NCBI GenBank assembly: GCA_017987425.1
Contig: JAGNTT010000076.1
Location: 1-8,563 of the forward strand
Origin: Candidatus Omnitrophota bacterium
Lineage (GTDB): Bacteria; Omnitrophota; Gorgyraeia; Zapsychrales; Fredricksoniimonadaceae
DNA: 8,563 bases
Direction: 5' to 3'
Of the stretch, positions 1 to 7,108 are shown in pieces. The translations under genes were made by a program, and so were the position numbers. The notes under the pieces are model-generated. The model ran no database searches, was not told where the DNA came from, and saw only the letters and a program-made list of their open reading frames with translations. Every line of letters starts with the position of its first letter. Position 1 is the stretch's first letter.

Positions 1-1422
1 GTATATTGCGCGGCAGCCTGGATCGCCTGTCTGTGCGCCATGCTTTCAAAAGAAATTGCGTTCACTTTACCCGCCATGATTATCCTGATGGAGGTTTTAT
101 TTTTACGCGATAACAAACCTCAACCCAAAATGTTCACATGGCTTTTACCGTTTGTGCTGATGATGGGACTGATTCCTTTTCTTTTAGGGCGGGAGGGAAC
201 CGGACGGATTGAGATGATGCGTCCCTATAGTCTCACTCAGGGGGTCGGAGAAGATGTCGTCAGCCGCGCGGATTATCTTTTGACGCAGGTGAACGCTCTT
301 CGGACGTATGTGCGATTCTTCATTCTTCCGGTCGGTCAGAATGTCGATCATGATTATCCCTCGGCGTCATCCGCCGGCTGGCTGGTTTGGTCGGCTTCCT
401 TTGCACTGCTGGCGGGATTTCTTGCAACTGGATTTTATTTTCTGAAACGGTGCCGCTTGATTTCGCTGGCCGTGTTCTGGTTTTTCATCACGCACGCGGT
501 GGAATCGTCGGTGACGAGTGCTGATTTCTTTGTTGAGCACCGTATGTATCTTCCCATGATCGGGCTGTGTGTCGGGTTCGCTGTTGTTTTAGTTGAATAT
601 ATTTTTAAGAAAAACATTCAATCGGCGATGATCGTGTTTGTTTTGATCGCGATTATTTTTAGCGTCATGACCATCCGGCGTAATTTTGTCTGGCGCGATG
701 ACATTACGTTGTGGAGCGATGCCTGCGAGAAATCGCCTCAGAAATCGCGGCCCGTCAATAACCGCGGGCTGGTCTTTATGCGTCTTGGGTTTCTCGATCT
801 GGCGCTCAATGATTTTAACCGTGCGATTGCCCTGAATTCGAAATACGCCGACGCCTATCAGAACCGCGGGCATCTTTATAAAATGACCAAGGACGACGCT
901 GCGGCGCTCAGCGATTACACCACTGTTCTTTCGTTGGAACCGCGTAACGCGGATATTTATGCGGCCCGCGGCGGCATATACAAGCGCCGAGGGGACGTGG
1001 AAGCCGCTCTTAAGGATTTCAACGAGGCGATCCGGCTTAAACAGGATGACGCCGAGTTTTTCAATAACCGCGCTTATCTGCACCAGATAAAGAACGATTT
1101 TGACCTTGCCCTGGCGGATTACTCGACGGCGATTAAGATCCAGCCCGATTATGTCTATGCGTACAACAACAGGGGAAATATGTACATCAAACGCAATGAT
1201 GCCAATGCCGCGGTTGAGGATTATACGCGCGCACTCACATTCAATCCCGCGTTCGCCGAAGCATACTTAAACCGTGCGGTTGCTTATTTTGATTTGGGTA
1301 TGTTCAAAGAAAGCAAAGCGGATCTGGACCGTGCCAGGGCGGGAGGGCTGATGCCGAATGCTGAATTCGTCCGCCGTCTCAAAAATGCATTTAAAGAAAA
1401 AAATATCCCGATGGATCCTTGA
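1..1422 (+). CDS. TMTC-like polytopic membrane protein with six C-terminal TPRs (5'-truncated by window edge)
   Basis: The reading frame is open from base 1 and carries 13 residues before the first ATG at 40, so the real start is outside the window and the ATG at 40 is probably internal. Numbering from that ATG, residues 1-212 contain several hydrophobic helices. They include the SKE-x(4)-LP stretch (3-11) and an EHRMYLP motif (166-172), both typical of bacterial relatives of TMTC O-mannosyltransferases (GT-C fold). A VWRDD...LW segment (217-225) leads into six contiguous 34-residue TPRs (about 237-440), each opening with an NRG/NRA-like signature. The family places sugar-transfer chemistry in the membrane domain and protein binding in the TPRs. 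The catalytic first loop lies upstream of the window, so activity cannot be judged. A second member of the family lies at 5614-7104. The family assignment is firm at domain level; substrate is unknown. Confidence 0.85.
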   Translation, partial: VYCAAAWIACLCAMLSKEIAFTLPAMIILMEVLFLRDNKPQPKMFTWLLPFVLMMGLIPFLLGREGTGRIEMMRPYSLTQGVGEDVVSRADYLLTQVNALRTYVRFFILPVGQNVDHDYPSASSAGWLVWSASFALLAGFLATGFYFLKRCRLISLAVFWFFITHAVESSVTSADFFVEHRMYLPMIGLCVGFAVVLVEYIFKKNIQSAMIVFVLIAIIFSVMTIRRNFVWRDDITLWSDACEKSPQKSRPVNNRGLVFMRLGFLDLALNDFNRAIALNSKYADAYQNRGHLYKMTKDDAAALSDYTTVLSLEPRNADIYAARGGIYKRRGDVEAALKDFNEAIRLKQDDAEFFNNRAYLHQIKNDFDLALADYSTAIKIQPDYVYAYNNRGNMYIKRNDANAAVEDYTRALTFNPAFAEAYLNRAVAYFDLGMFKESKADLDRARAGGLMPNAEFVRRLKNAFKEKNIPMDP

Positions 1423-1446
1423 CAATGAAGGGACAAGAGTTAGAAT
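1419..1446 (+). promoter_or_regulatory. Sigma70-type promoter for the EF-hand gene and sdhCAB
   Basis: A perfect -35 box TTGACA (1419-1424) is followed by a 16-nt spacer and the -10 box TAGAAT (1441-1446), one mismatch from TATAAT. The -35 overlaps the TGA stop (1420-1422) of the preceding gene. Transcription would begin near 1453, giving a leader of about 40 nt before the ATG at 1492. There is little space between the following genes and no clear terminator until after sdhB, so this is the likely main promoter for the EF-hand gene and sdhCAB. This is prediction from sequence only. Confidence 0.7.
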
Positions 1447-1482
1447 AAAAATAATTTCACAAAAAGATTTTGCTAACTACAT

Positions 1483-1489
1483 GAGGTGA
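1483..1489 (+). promoter_or_regulatory. Strong ribosome binding site deciding the EF-hand gene start
   Basis: GAGGTGA is complementary to the 3' end of bacterial 16S rRNA and lies just upstream of the ATG at 1492, with GAGG ending 5 nt before it. An in-frame GTG at 1486 lies inside this site and so is unlikely to be the start. Confidence 0.7.
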
Positions 1490-1491
1490 AC

Positions 1492-1986
1492 ATGAATCGT
1501 ATAATTTGTTTTTTGGTGTTGAATGTTGTAGCCGGATTTTTGCTCGTCCAAACCGCAAACGCGCAGGAGTCTGACGCTTTGAAGGCTGCGAAAGCGGCAT
1601 CTGCCGAACCTGTTGCCGCGCCAGCTGCAGCCGCTGAAAATCCTCCGGCCGCTCCGACACCTGCTGCAGAGACACCGAAACCGGCCGCTGATCCAGTTGT
1701 CGTCACTCCGGTTTCTTCGCCTCCGCCAGTTGAACCGTCCATTCTTAAGCAGCTCAGAGAGCATACTCCGATTCCGATCCGCAGCAGCATCGATCAGGGT
1801 ATAGATAAAAACGGCAACCGCACCATGGAATACGACGAAATTAAAGATTATCTTCGGGATGTCAGGGCCGCTTCCGGCAAAGGGCGCCAGCCGACAAACA
1901 CGGATATTTTGTATCATTTCGATAAAAATCATGATGGTTATATGGATGGCGGGGAAATCGGCGCAGCCGAAGCCTACATCCATTAA
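1492..1986 (+). CDS. Small secreted protein with two EF-hand calcium-binding loops
   Basis: The 164-residue protein begins with a classical Sec signal peptide: Asn-Arg, a hydrophobic core at 4-19, then an ANA|Q cleavage site at about residue 24. No lipobox cysteine is present. Residues 25-83 are a low-complexity Ala/Pro-rich linker, suggesting an extended spacer across the periplasm or cell surface. Two EF-hand loops follow. The first (105-116) has D105, N107, N109, E113 and E116, with Arg instead of the usual Gly at loop position 6. The second (144-155) is fully canonical, with D144, N146, D148, G149, D152 and E155, and the protein ends 9 residues later. ATG 1492 was chosen over the in-frame GTG at 1486 because of the ribosome binding site. 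The gene lies between a good promoter and sdhC, 16 nt away, so co-transcription with sdhCAB is likely. Calcium binding is well supported; the partner and the role are not known. Confidence 0.85.
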   Translation: MNRIICFLVLNVVAGFLLVQTANAQESDALKAAKAASAEPVAAPAAAAENPPAAPTPAAETPKPAADPVVVTPVSSPPPVEPSILKQLREHTPIPIRSSIDQGIDKNGNRTMEYDEIKDYLRDVRAASGKGRQPTNTDILYHFDKNHDGYMDGGEIGAAEAYIH

Positions 1987-2002
1987 TAGGTAAGAACTAT
2001 AT

Positions 2003-2668
2003 ATGTGTTTTGATTTATTTAAGACTTCGATCGGCAAGAAGCAGATCGTGGCAACGACAGGTCTGCTTCTTGTACTCTTCCTGATCCTTCATCTGGCAGG
2101 AAACCTGGCGATTTTCGCCGGGCCTGCGTTTTTCAACGGTTACGCCGAAGCGTTGAAAAAAGTACGGCCGTTTGTACTGGTTATCGAGCTCGCTCTTCTG
2201 GGCGTGTTTCTGGTTCATGTGGTGACGACCATCTGGCTTGTGCTGGAAAATATCAAATCCGCCGGCGCTACCCGTTATGCTGTATCGAACAAACGGGGAA
2301 ATACTCCGATCGCGACTCAATTGCGCGTTATCACAGGGCTTTTTCTTCTCGGCTTTGTTGTCTGGCATTTGTTTGATTTCACTTTTACCGAACATCATGG
2401 TGCTCGCAGTCTGATGGACGGCCAGTCGTTAGGACTTTACGGCGTGGTATACAATTCTTTTTTAAATCCCATTCACAGTATCCTTTATATCATCGCGATG
2501 GGCTGTCTGGGTTTTCACTTGGCGCACGGTGTGCAGAGCTTTATGCAGACATACGGTTTTCGTGATGAAAAGTATGTAGCGACGGTCATCAAAATCAGCA
2601 ACATTTTTGCCATTGTCATTGCGTTAGGTTTCAGTTCAATCCCAATCTATATCATGATGCGCGGATAA
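2003..2668 (+). CDS. sdhC: Succinate dehydrogenase/fumarate reductase dihaem cytochrome b subunit
   Basis: This 221-residue protein has five predicted membrane helices (about 14-38, 56-80, 107-126, 152-176, 196-217). It anchors the SdhAB catalytic domain and passes electrons between the Fe-S subunit and the quinone pool. It matches the single-subunit dihaem cytochrome b558 type of Bacillus subtilis, Wolinella and Bacteroidetes rather than the two-subunit SdhCD of E. coli. Four histidines fall where the bis-His haem ligands are expected: H30, H72, H122 (in WH) and H172 (in FH-x(3)-G), matching B. subtilis H28, H70, H113 and H155 by my alignment from memory. The only in-frame start after the stop at 1991 is the ATG at 2003; an AGG 12 nt upstream is a weak ribosome binding site. 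The position equivalent to Wolinella Glu180 is G170. Physiological direction (succinate oxidation or fumarate reduction) cannot be fixed from sequence. frdC is the alternative name. Confidence 0.93.
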   Translation: MCFDLFKTSIGKKQIVATTGLLLVLFLILHLAGNLAIFAGPAFFNGYAEALKKVRPFVLVIELALLGVFLVHVVTTIWLVLENIKSAGATRYAVSNKRGNTPIATQLRVITGLFLLGFVVWHLFDFTFTEHHGARSLMDGQSLGLYGVVYNSFLNPIHSILYIIAMGCLGFHLAHGVQSFMQTYGFRDEKYVATVIKISNIFAIVIALGFSSIPIYIMMRG

Positions 2669-2670
2669 CT

Positions 2671-4584
2671 ATGCTTAATTCCAAGATTCCAGAAGGACCT
2701 CTCAAAGACAAGTGGACCAGTCATAAGTTCAATCTGAAACTGGTCAATCCGGCCAACAAGCGCAAGTATAAAGTCCTTGTCGTCGGGACAGGGCTTGCCG
2801 GCGCGTCGGCCGCCGCTTCTTTGTCGGAAATGGGGTATCAGGTCGAGGTATTTTGTTTCCAGGATTCTCCGCGTCGCGCGCACAGCATTGCGGCCCAGGG
2901 CGGGATCAACGCGGCCAAGAATTATCCCAATGACGGCGACAGCATCAAGCGTCTTTTTTACGACACCATCAAGGGCGGTGACTTTCGTTCCCGCGAAGCC
3001 AACGTTTACCGTCTGGCGGAAGTGTCCAATAACATCATCGATCAATGCGTGGCACAGGGAGTTCCGTTTGCCCGTGAATATTCCGGCTATCTGGAAAACC
3101 GTTCGTTCGGCGGGGCGCAGGTGTCGCGTACGTTTTACGCCCGCGGCCAGACCGGCCAGCAGCTTTTACTCGGCGCCTACAGCGCGCTCATGAAAGAGGT
3201 CGGGCGCGGTGCGGTCAATATGCATCCGCGCACAGAAATGCTTGATCTAGTCGTCATTGACGGAGTTGCCAAAGGTATCATCATCCGCGATCTGGTGACC
3301 GGAAAAATTTCGTCGTATGCCGGTGACGCCGTTGTTCTGGCGACAGGCGGTTACGGCAATGTTTTTTATTTGTCCACAAACGCCAAAGGTTCAAACGTGA
3401 CGGCTATCTGGCGCGCGCATAAAAAAGGCGCGTTCCTGGCTAATCCTTGTTACACGCAAATTCATCCGACCTGCATTCCGATCCACGGCGATTATCAGTC
3501 GAAGCTGACGCTCATGAGCGAGAGTTTGCGCAACGACGGTCGAGTCTGGGTTCCTAAAGATAAGAACGACAAGCGCAATCCTTCCGAAATTCCCGAAGAC
3601 GGACGTGATTATTTTCTTGAACGAAAATATCCGAGTTTCGGAAATCTCGTTCCCCGCGACATTGCCTCACGCAATGCCAAGGAACAATGTGACGCCGGAA
3701 AAGGCGTCGGAAGCACAGGTCAGGCCGTTTATCTTGATTTTGCCGACGCGATCAAGCGTTTGGGCGAGCCGCTCATTAAAGAACGTTACGGAAACCTGTT
3801 CGACATGTACCGCAAGATCACCGATCACAATCCGTATAAAACACCGATGATGATTTATCCGGCCGTTCATTACACAATGGGTGGTCTCTGGGTGGATTAC
3901 AATCTGATGAGCAATCTTCCGGGGCTTTTTGTTTTGGGTGAAGCGAATTTTTCTGACCACGGTGCCAACCGTCTGGGAGCTAGCGCTCTCATGCAGGGTC
4001 TGGCAGACGGGTATTTCGTTCTGCCGTATACCATCGGAGATTATCTGTCCAAGTTGACACCGGTCGCGAAGAATCTGACCGAGCATTCGATGTTCCAGGA
4101 AGCGTCCCGTCATGCCGATGAGAAGATCAAATATCTGCTGTCCATCAAAGGCAAGCGCACTGTCGATGATTTCCACCGGGAACTCGGCCGTCTGATGTGG
4201 GAAAAATGCGGGATGGCCCGCAACGAATCCGGACTTAAGGAAGCGATCAGTAAGATCACCGCTATCCGCGATGAATTCTGGCAGAACGTGACGATCCGCG
4301 GATCGGAAGGGGAATTGAACCAAGCGCTCGAGCGCGCCGGCCGCGTCGCCGATTTTCTTGAGTTTGCCGAGCTTATGGTCACTGATGCTCTTCACCGCCG
4401 GGAATCCTGCGGCGGCCACTTCCGCGAAGAGTTTCAAACGCCGGAAGGCGAGGCTTTGCGTGACGATCAGAACTTTACTTATGTCGCGGCTTGGGAATTT
4501 ACCGGAGTCGGCAAGGGGCCGAATCTTCATAAAGAAGAATTGAAATTCGAAGAAGTCCATTTAGCGCAACGAAGTTATAAATAG
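2671..4584 (+). CDS. sdhA: Succinate dehydrogenase/fumarate reductase flavoprotein subunit
   Basis: This 637-residue subunit interconverts succinate and fumarate using covalently bound FAD, on the face of the membrane where SdhB docks. The dinucleotide-binding motif is G39-x-G41-x-x-G44. H71, in the AHS-x(2)-AQGG context, is the expected histidine for covalent FAD attachment. Expected dicarboxylate and catalytic residues are present: H265 (QIHPT), R329 (PRD, the proton-transfer arginine), H400 (HYTMGG) and R434 (GANRLGAS). The RRESCGGHFREE segment (577-588) is the conserved C-terminal signature. Length and the HPTC variant match the long Bacteroidetes/epsilonproteobacterial type, longer than E. 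coli SdhA (588). The ATG lies 2 nt after the sdhC stop with only a weak GGA nearby, pointing to translational coupling. The gene order C-A-B is usual for this type. Whether it runs mainly as dehydrogenase or as fumarate reductase (frdA) is open. Confidence 0.96.
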   Translation: MLNSKIPEGPLKDKWTSHKFNLKLVNPANKRKYKVLVVGTGLAGASAAASLSEMGYQVEVFCFQDSPRRAHSIAAQGGINAAKNYPNDGDSIKRLFYDTIKGGDFRSREANVYRLAEVSNNIIDQCVAQGVPFAREYSGYLENRSFGGAQVSRTFYARGQTGQQLLLGAYSALMKEVGRGAVNMHPRTEMLDLVVIDGVAKGIIIRDLVTGKISSYAGDAVVLATGGYGNVFYLSTNAKGSNVTAIWRAHKKGAFLANPCYTQIHPTCIPIHGDYQSKLTLMSESLRNDGRVWVPKDKNDKRNPSEIPEDGRDYFLERKYPSFGNLVPRDIASRNAKEQCDAGKGVGSTGQAVYLDFADAIKRLGEPLIKERYGNLFDMYRKITDHNPYKTPMMIYPAVHYTMGGLWVDYNLMSNLPGLFVLGEANFSDHGANRLGASALMQGLADGYFVLPYTIGDYLSKLTPVAKNLTEHSMFQEASRHADEKIKYLLSIKGKRTVDDFHRELGRLMWEKCGMARNESGLKEAISKITAIRDEFWQNVTIRGSEGELNQALERAGRVADFLEFAELMVTDALHRRESCGGHFREEFQTPEGEALRDDQNFTYVAAWEFTGVGKGPNLHKEELKFEEVHLAQRSYK

Positions 4585-4585
4585 G

Positions 4586-4661
4586 TGATAGTAGATAGTT
4601 GATAGTGGATAGTTGATGGCGGATGGTAACCTATCAACTATTTCCCATCAACCATCAACTA
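4586..4661 (+). repeat. Degenerate 7-nt tandem repeat with inverted copies between sdhA and sdhB
   Basis: From 4586 to 4627 six head-to-tail heptamers can be read: TGATAGT, AGATAGT, TGATAGT, GGATAGT, TGATGGC, GGATGGT. After AA, the complementary orientation follows from 4630 with the same 7-nt period: CCTATCA, ACTATTT, CCCATCA, ACCATCA, ACTA. Several exact pairings are possible: 4595-4605 with 4631-4641 (11 bp), 4609-4617 with 4633-4641 (9 bp), and 4610-4619 with 4652-4661 (10 bp). The element fills nearly the whole 87-nt spacer and begins right after the sdhA stop codon. It has no run of T after the stem, so it does not look like a classical terminator. It may be an mRNA-processing or stability hairpin or a selfish short repeat; function is inference. 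Confidence 0.8.
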
Positions 4662-4671
4662 AATAAAAAAT

Positions 4672-5430
4672 ATGAGCAAAAAAATTAATTTAACATTAAA
4701 AGTCTGGCGTCAGAAATGCGGCGATCCCAAAGGCCATTTTGAAACGTATGCCGCCAAAGATGTTGATACGGACATGTCGTTTCTGGAAATGCTCGACGTT
4801 GTGAATGAAGGTTTGAGCAAAGAAGGGAAAGATCCGATCGCGTTCGACCATGACTGCCGCGAGGGGATTTGCGGTGCCTGCGGTGCTGTCGTCAACGGCC
4901 AGGCGCACGGCCCTCAGCAGGGGACAACACTTTGCCAGCTGCACATGCGCAATTTCAGCGAAGGCCAGACTCTCGTTATCGAGCCCTGGCGCGCTCAAGC
5001 TTTTCCGGTCATCAAAGATCTTATTGTCAACCGTTCCGCCTTTGACCGTATTATTTTGTCCGGTGGATTTGTGTCGATCAAAACCGGTTCCGCTCCGGAA
5101 GCCCATACGCTGCCGGTTCCCAAGAAAGATTCCGACACCGCGATGGACGCCGCCGGATGCATCGGCTGCGGTGCCTGTGTCGCAGCCTGTCCCAACGGTT
5201 CGGCTATGCTTTTTGTCGGTGCTAAAGTTTCGCATCTCTCTTTCTTGCCCCAGGGAAGGGTGGAGGCGGATAAACGCGTTCAGGGCATGATCAAACAGAT
5301 GGACAAGGAAGGGTTCGGTAACTGCTCGAATGTTTATGAATGCGAAGCCGCCTGCCCGAAGTCCATCAGCGTCGCTCATATTGCACGGATGAACAAAGAA
5401 TTTCGCTCTTCGAGCTTCTCCAGCGAGTAA
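4672..5430 (+). CDS. sdhB: Succinate dehydrogenase/fumarate reductase iron-sulfur subunit
   Basis: This 252-residue protein carries electrons between the flavin of SdhA and the haems/quinone site of SdhC through three clusters. The N-terminal ferredoxin-like domain has C62, C67, C70 and C88 for [2Fe-2S]. The C-terminal domain has C163-x2-C166-x2-C169-x3-C173-P and C218-x5-C224-x3-C228-P. By family precedent, C163, C166, C169 and C228 bind [4Fe-4S], and C173, C218 and C224 bind [3Fe-4S]. No ligand is missing. The ATG at 4672 is the first possible start after the in-frame stop at 4660, but an A-rich stretch with no Shine-Dalgarno precedes it, and the repeat element separates it from sdhA. It must still work with sdhC and sdhA as one complex, so it is probably on the same transcript. 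The gene ends with two adjacent in-frame TAA codons (5428-5433). frdB is the alternative name. Confidence 0.96.
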   Translation: MSKKINLTLKVWRQKCGDPKGHFETYAAKDVDTDMSFLEMLDVVNEGLSKEGKDPIAFDHDCREGICGACGAVVNGQAHGPQQGTTLCQLHMRNFSEGQTLVIEPWRAQAFPVIKDLIVNRSAFDRIILSGGFVSIKTGSAPEAHTLPVPKKDSDTAMDAAGCIGCGACVAACPNGSAMLFVGAKVSHLSFLPQGRVEADKRVQGMIKQMDKEGFGNCSNVYECEAACPKSISVAHIARMNKEFRSSSFSSE

Positions 5431-5464
5431 TAATTGTCCAGTAGTAATTTTCCATTTAATTCAC

Positions 5465-5470
5465 TATAAT
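5465..5470 (+). promoter_or_regulatory. Possible -10 box downstream of sdhB
   Basis: A perfect TATAAT lies 34 nt after the sdhB stop, in AT-rich sequence. The hexamer 17 nt upstream (5442-5447, TAGTAA) is a poor -35 match and the better TTGTCC (5434-5439) is 25 nt away, so this is a weak candidate for driving the 5614 gene and hemN. Confidence 0.25.
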
Positions 5471-5570
5471 TGTGGTCTGGTTTGGCCGTCTTGGAACGTC
5501 TGAATGACGGAGGAATGTTTGCCCTCACAGAGGAGATAGTGCCGTTTCTATTTGGAAATCCTGGAAAAGT

Positions 5571-5576
5571 TATAAT
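5571..5576 (+). promoter_or_regulatory. Possible -10 box upstream of the second TPR membrane-protein gene
   Basis: A second perfect TATAAT lies 37 nt before the ATG at 5614. No good -35 is seen at the normal distance (CTATTT at 17 nt; TTTCTA at 20 nt). It would give a leader of about 30 nt. Either this site or the one at 5465 may begin the 5614-hemN transcript. Confidence 0.27.
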
Positions 5577-5613
5577 TTAATGACGAAATGCAAGAATCAA
5601 TCATTGATGCGTA

Positions 5614-7104
5614 ATGCTTCCTAACTTACCCAGATCTTCCTGGTTGGTCTTCTTTCTAATATTTCTCTGCCTGTTCACCTATCAATGCAGCCTGAACAAT
5701 GAATTCATGATGGATGATTTCGCGGTCCTTTTTGCGATACCGAAAGGATTTGAGAACATCCCTAAGGCTTTAGATTTTACGGACACGACGATGTATTACA
5801 GGCCTGTCAGCAATCTGATGCGCCTGTTTTCTTCCACGCTCTTTCCAACCGACCCGTTTTATTTTCATGCGTTTGGCCTTATTTTATTTAGCATTCATGT
5901 CGCATTGATTTTCTGTCTGGTCAGGGCATTGTTTAAAAATACTTACGTTGCTTTTGCGACGGCCGCTTTGTACGCAGTCCATCCCATTAACGGAGTGGCA
6001 GGCAATTATTCGACGGGACAGGAAATAGCGTTGTTTGCCATATGGCTGGATTTAAGCGCATTGTTATTGGCGCATTATCTGGACGACGGCAGGAAAAAAA
6101 GTTTTTATTTCGGGAGCATCGGCTTTTTTATTCTGGCTCTGCTCAGTCAGGAAGTCTCGTTATCGTTTGTATTCATCCCGGTCCTGATAGTGCTTCAGCT
6201 CAGAAAGACCGGAAGTTTCGGGGACGCTGTAAAGATTTGTCTTCCGTATGCGGCGGTAGCGGCAGTTTATGTCTTATTCCGGGCGTTTTTAGTGACTAAG
6301 ATCATTGAACGTACCGTGAGTTATACGCAGACAATGCAGGTGGATATCCCGGTCTATTTGAATTCGGTCTTTGGTTTAATTACCTGGTATTTACAGCAGC
6401 TGGTATTTCCTTCCGAAATTGTATTGGCAAAGACGATGTTGCCCCAGACCTCCGGTTTTCTTCTAAAAGTGGTTATTCTGGTGCTGGCTGTCATTCTGGC
6501 ATTTGTTTATTTTCGCCGGAGATGGCGGGGGAACCCGGTGCTGTTTGGACTGTTATGGTTCTTGAGCGGATTTATTCCGTTATTTGCCGTCGCTCTCATT
6601 TTTTCTTATGGCGGATTTATGGTTGAACCGCACTGGTTCTTTTATTCTTCGATAGGTTTTTTTATCATGGTCGGATTTTTCGCTGAGTACTTATTTCTTG
6701 CTGCGAAATCTTTTTGGCCTAAAACATTGGTAACACTGGCATGTCTTTCATGTTTTTACGCGCTTTTTTCCGTGACTCAAATCTATAATGGGATTTGGAG
6801 AACGCAGAAGTCGTACTGTCAGCACTGGGTTTCCGTTTCTCCGCATCATTATTTTCCCAATTTCTGGCTTGCAAAAAGTTATTTCCGGGAAAAAAATCTT
6901 GATCAAGCGGAGTATTACTTTAAGAGATCATTTACGGGTAAGAAAAACGATTGGTACGTTTATGCCGGCCTGGGAGATATCGAAGCGGAACGGGGTCATT
7001 ATGACAAGACAAAATATTACTACCAAGAGGCATTAAAATTAAATCCCGATGAACCGCGGGTTCAGCACAATATTAAATGGATTGAAGAAAATTATACTTT
7101 TTAA
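5614..7104 (+). CDS. TMTC-like GT-C membrane protein with two C-terminal TPRs
   Basis: This 496-residue protein has about 11-12 hydrophobic helices up to residue 390, then a soluble tail. Its motifs follow the order of TMTC/PMT-type GT-C glycosyltransferases: an acidic pair D34-D35 in the first non-membrane loop, YYRP (61-64), LYAVHPIN (119-126), SQE-x(6)-IP (178-189) and VEPHWFFYSSIG (337-348). The last two align with the SKE...LP and EHRMYLP-x-IG motifs of the protein at 1-1422. A W-R segment (395-396) precedes two TPR-like repeats (about 413-480). In the family, lipid-linked sugar is transferred to an exported or surface target; that role is inferred. The ATG at 5614 is the only start after the in-frame stop at 5605, and no Shine-Dalgarno is visible. 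hemN begins 4 nt after the stop. The gene appears more AT-rich than sdhA. The diverged motifs (EPH for EHR, only two TPRs) leave substrate and activity uncertain. Confidence 0.82.
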   Translation: MLPNLPRSSWLVFFLIFLCLFTYQCSLNNEFMMDDFAVLFAIPKGFENIPKALDFTDTTMYYRPVSNLMRLFSSTLFPTDPFYFHAFGLILFSIHVALIFCLVRALFKNTYVAFATAALYAVHPINGVAGNYSTGQEIALFAIWLDLSALLLAHYLDDGRKKSFYFGSIGFFILALLSQEVSLSFVFIPVLIVLQLRKTGSFGDAVKICLPYAAVAAVYVLFRAFLVTKIIERTVSYTQTMQVDIPVYLNSVFGLITWYLQQLVFPSEIVLAKTMLPQTSGFLLKVVILVLAVILAFVYFRRRWRGNPVLFGLLWFLSGFIPLFAVALIFSYGGFMVEPHWFFYSSIGFFIMVGFFAEYLFLAAKSFWPKTLVTLACLSCFYALFSVTQIYNGIWRTQKSYCQHWVSVSPHHYFPNFWLAKSYFREKNLDQAEYYFKRSFTGKKNDWYVYAGLGDIEAERGHYDKTKYYYQEALKLNPDEPRVQHNIKWIEENYTF

Positions 7105-7108
7105 ACCT

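Noticed and set aside
40..42. ATG at 40 as the true start of the first TPR membrane protein
   Set aside because: The frame is open to the window edge with hydrophobic residues, and the family's N-terminal helices and catalytic loop would be missing.
1486..1491. GTG start for the EF-hand protein
   Set aside because: The codon is part of the ribosome binding site, and the ATG two codons on has proper spacing.
3667..4560. Long open frame of 297 codons on the - strand inside sdhA
   Set aside because: It is antisense to a fully conserved gene, shows no family resemblance, and is a by-product of codon bias.
4586..4661. CRISPR-like array between sdhA and sdhB
   Set aside because: The units are 7 nt with no spacers, and half are inverted; this is a simple degenerate repeat.
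5486..5510. CCGTC...GACGG inverted repeat after sdhB as a terminator
   Set aside because: Stem of only 5 bp with a 15-nt loop and no T-run.
5515..5580. Possible 21-codon leader peptide with GGAGG just upstream, before the 5614 gene
   Set aside because: GGAGG ends only 1 nt before the ATG, too close for normal initiation, and the peptide has no recognisable regulatory feature.
7049..7108. Longer hemN starting at the in-frame ATG at 7049
   Set aside because: It would overlap the preceding gene by 56 nt and add 20 residues that do not resemble the HemN N-terminus; ATG 7109 matches family length.
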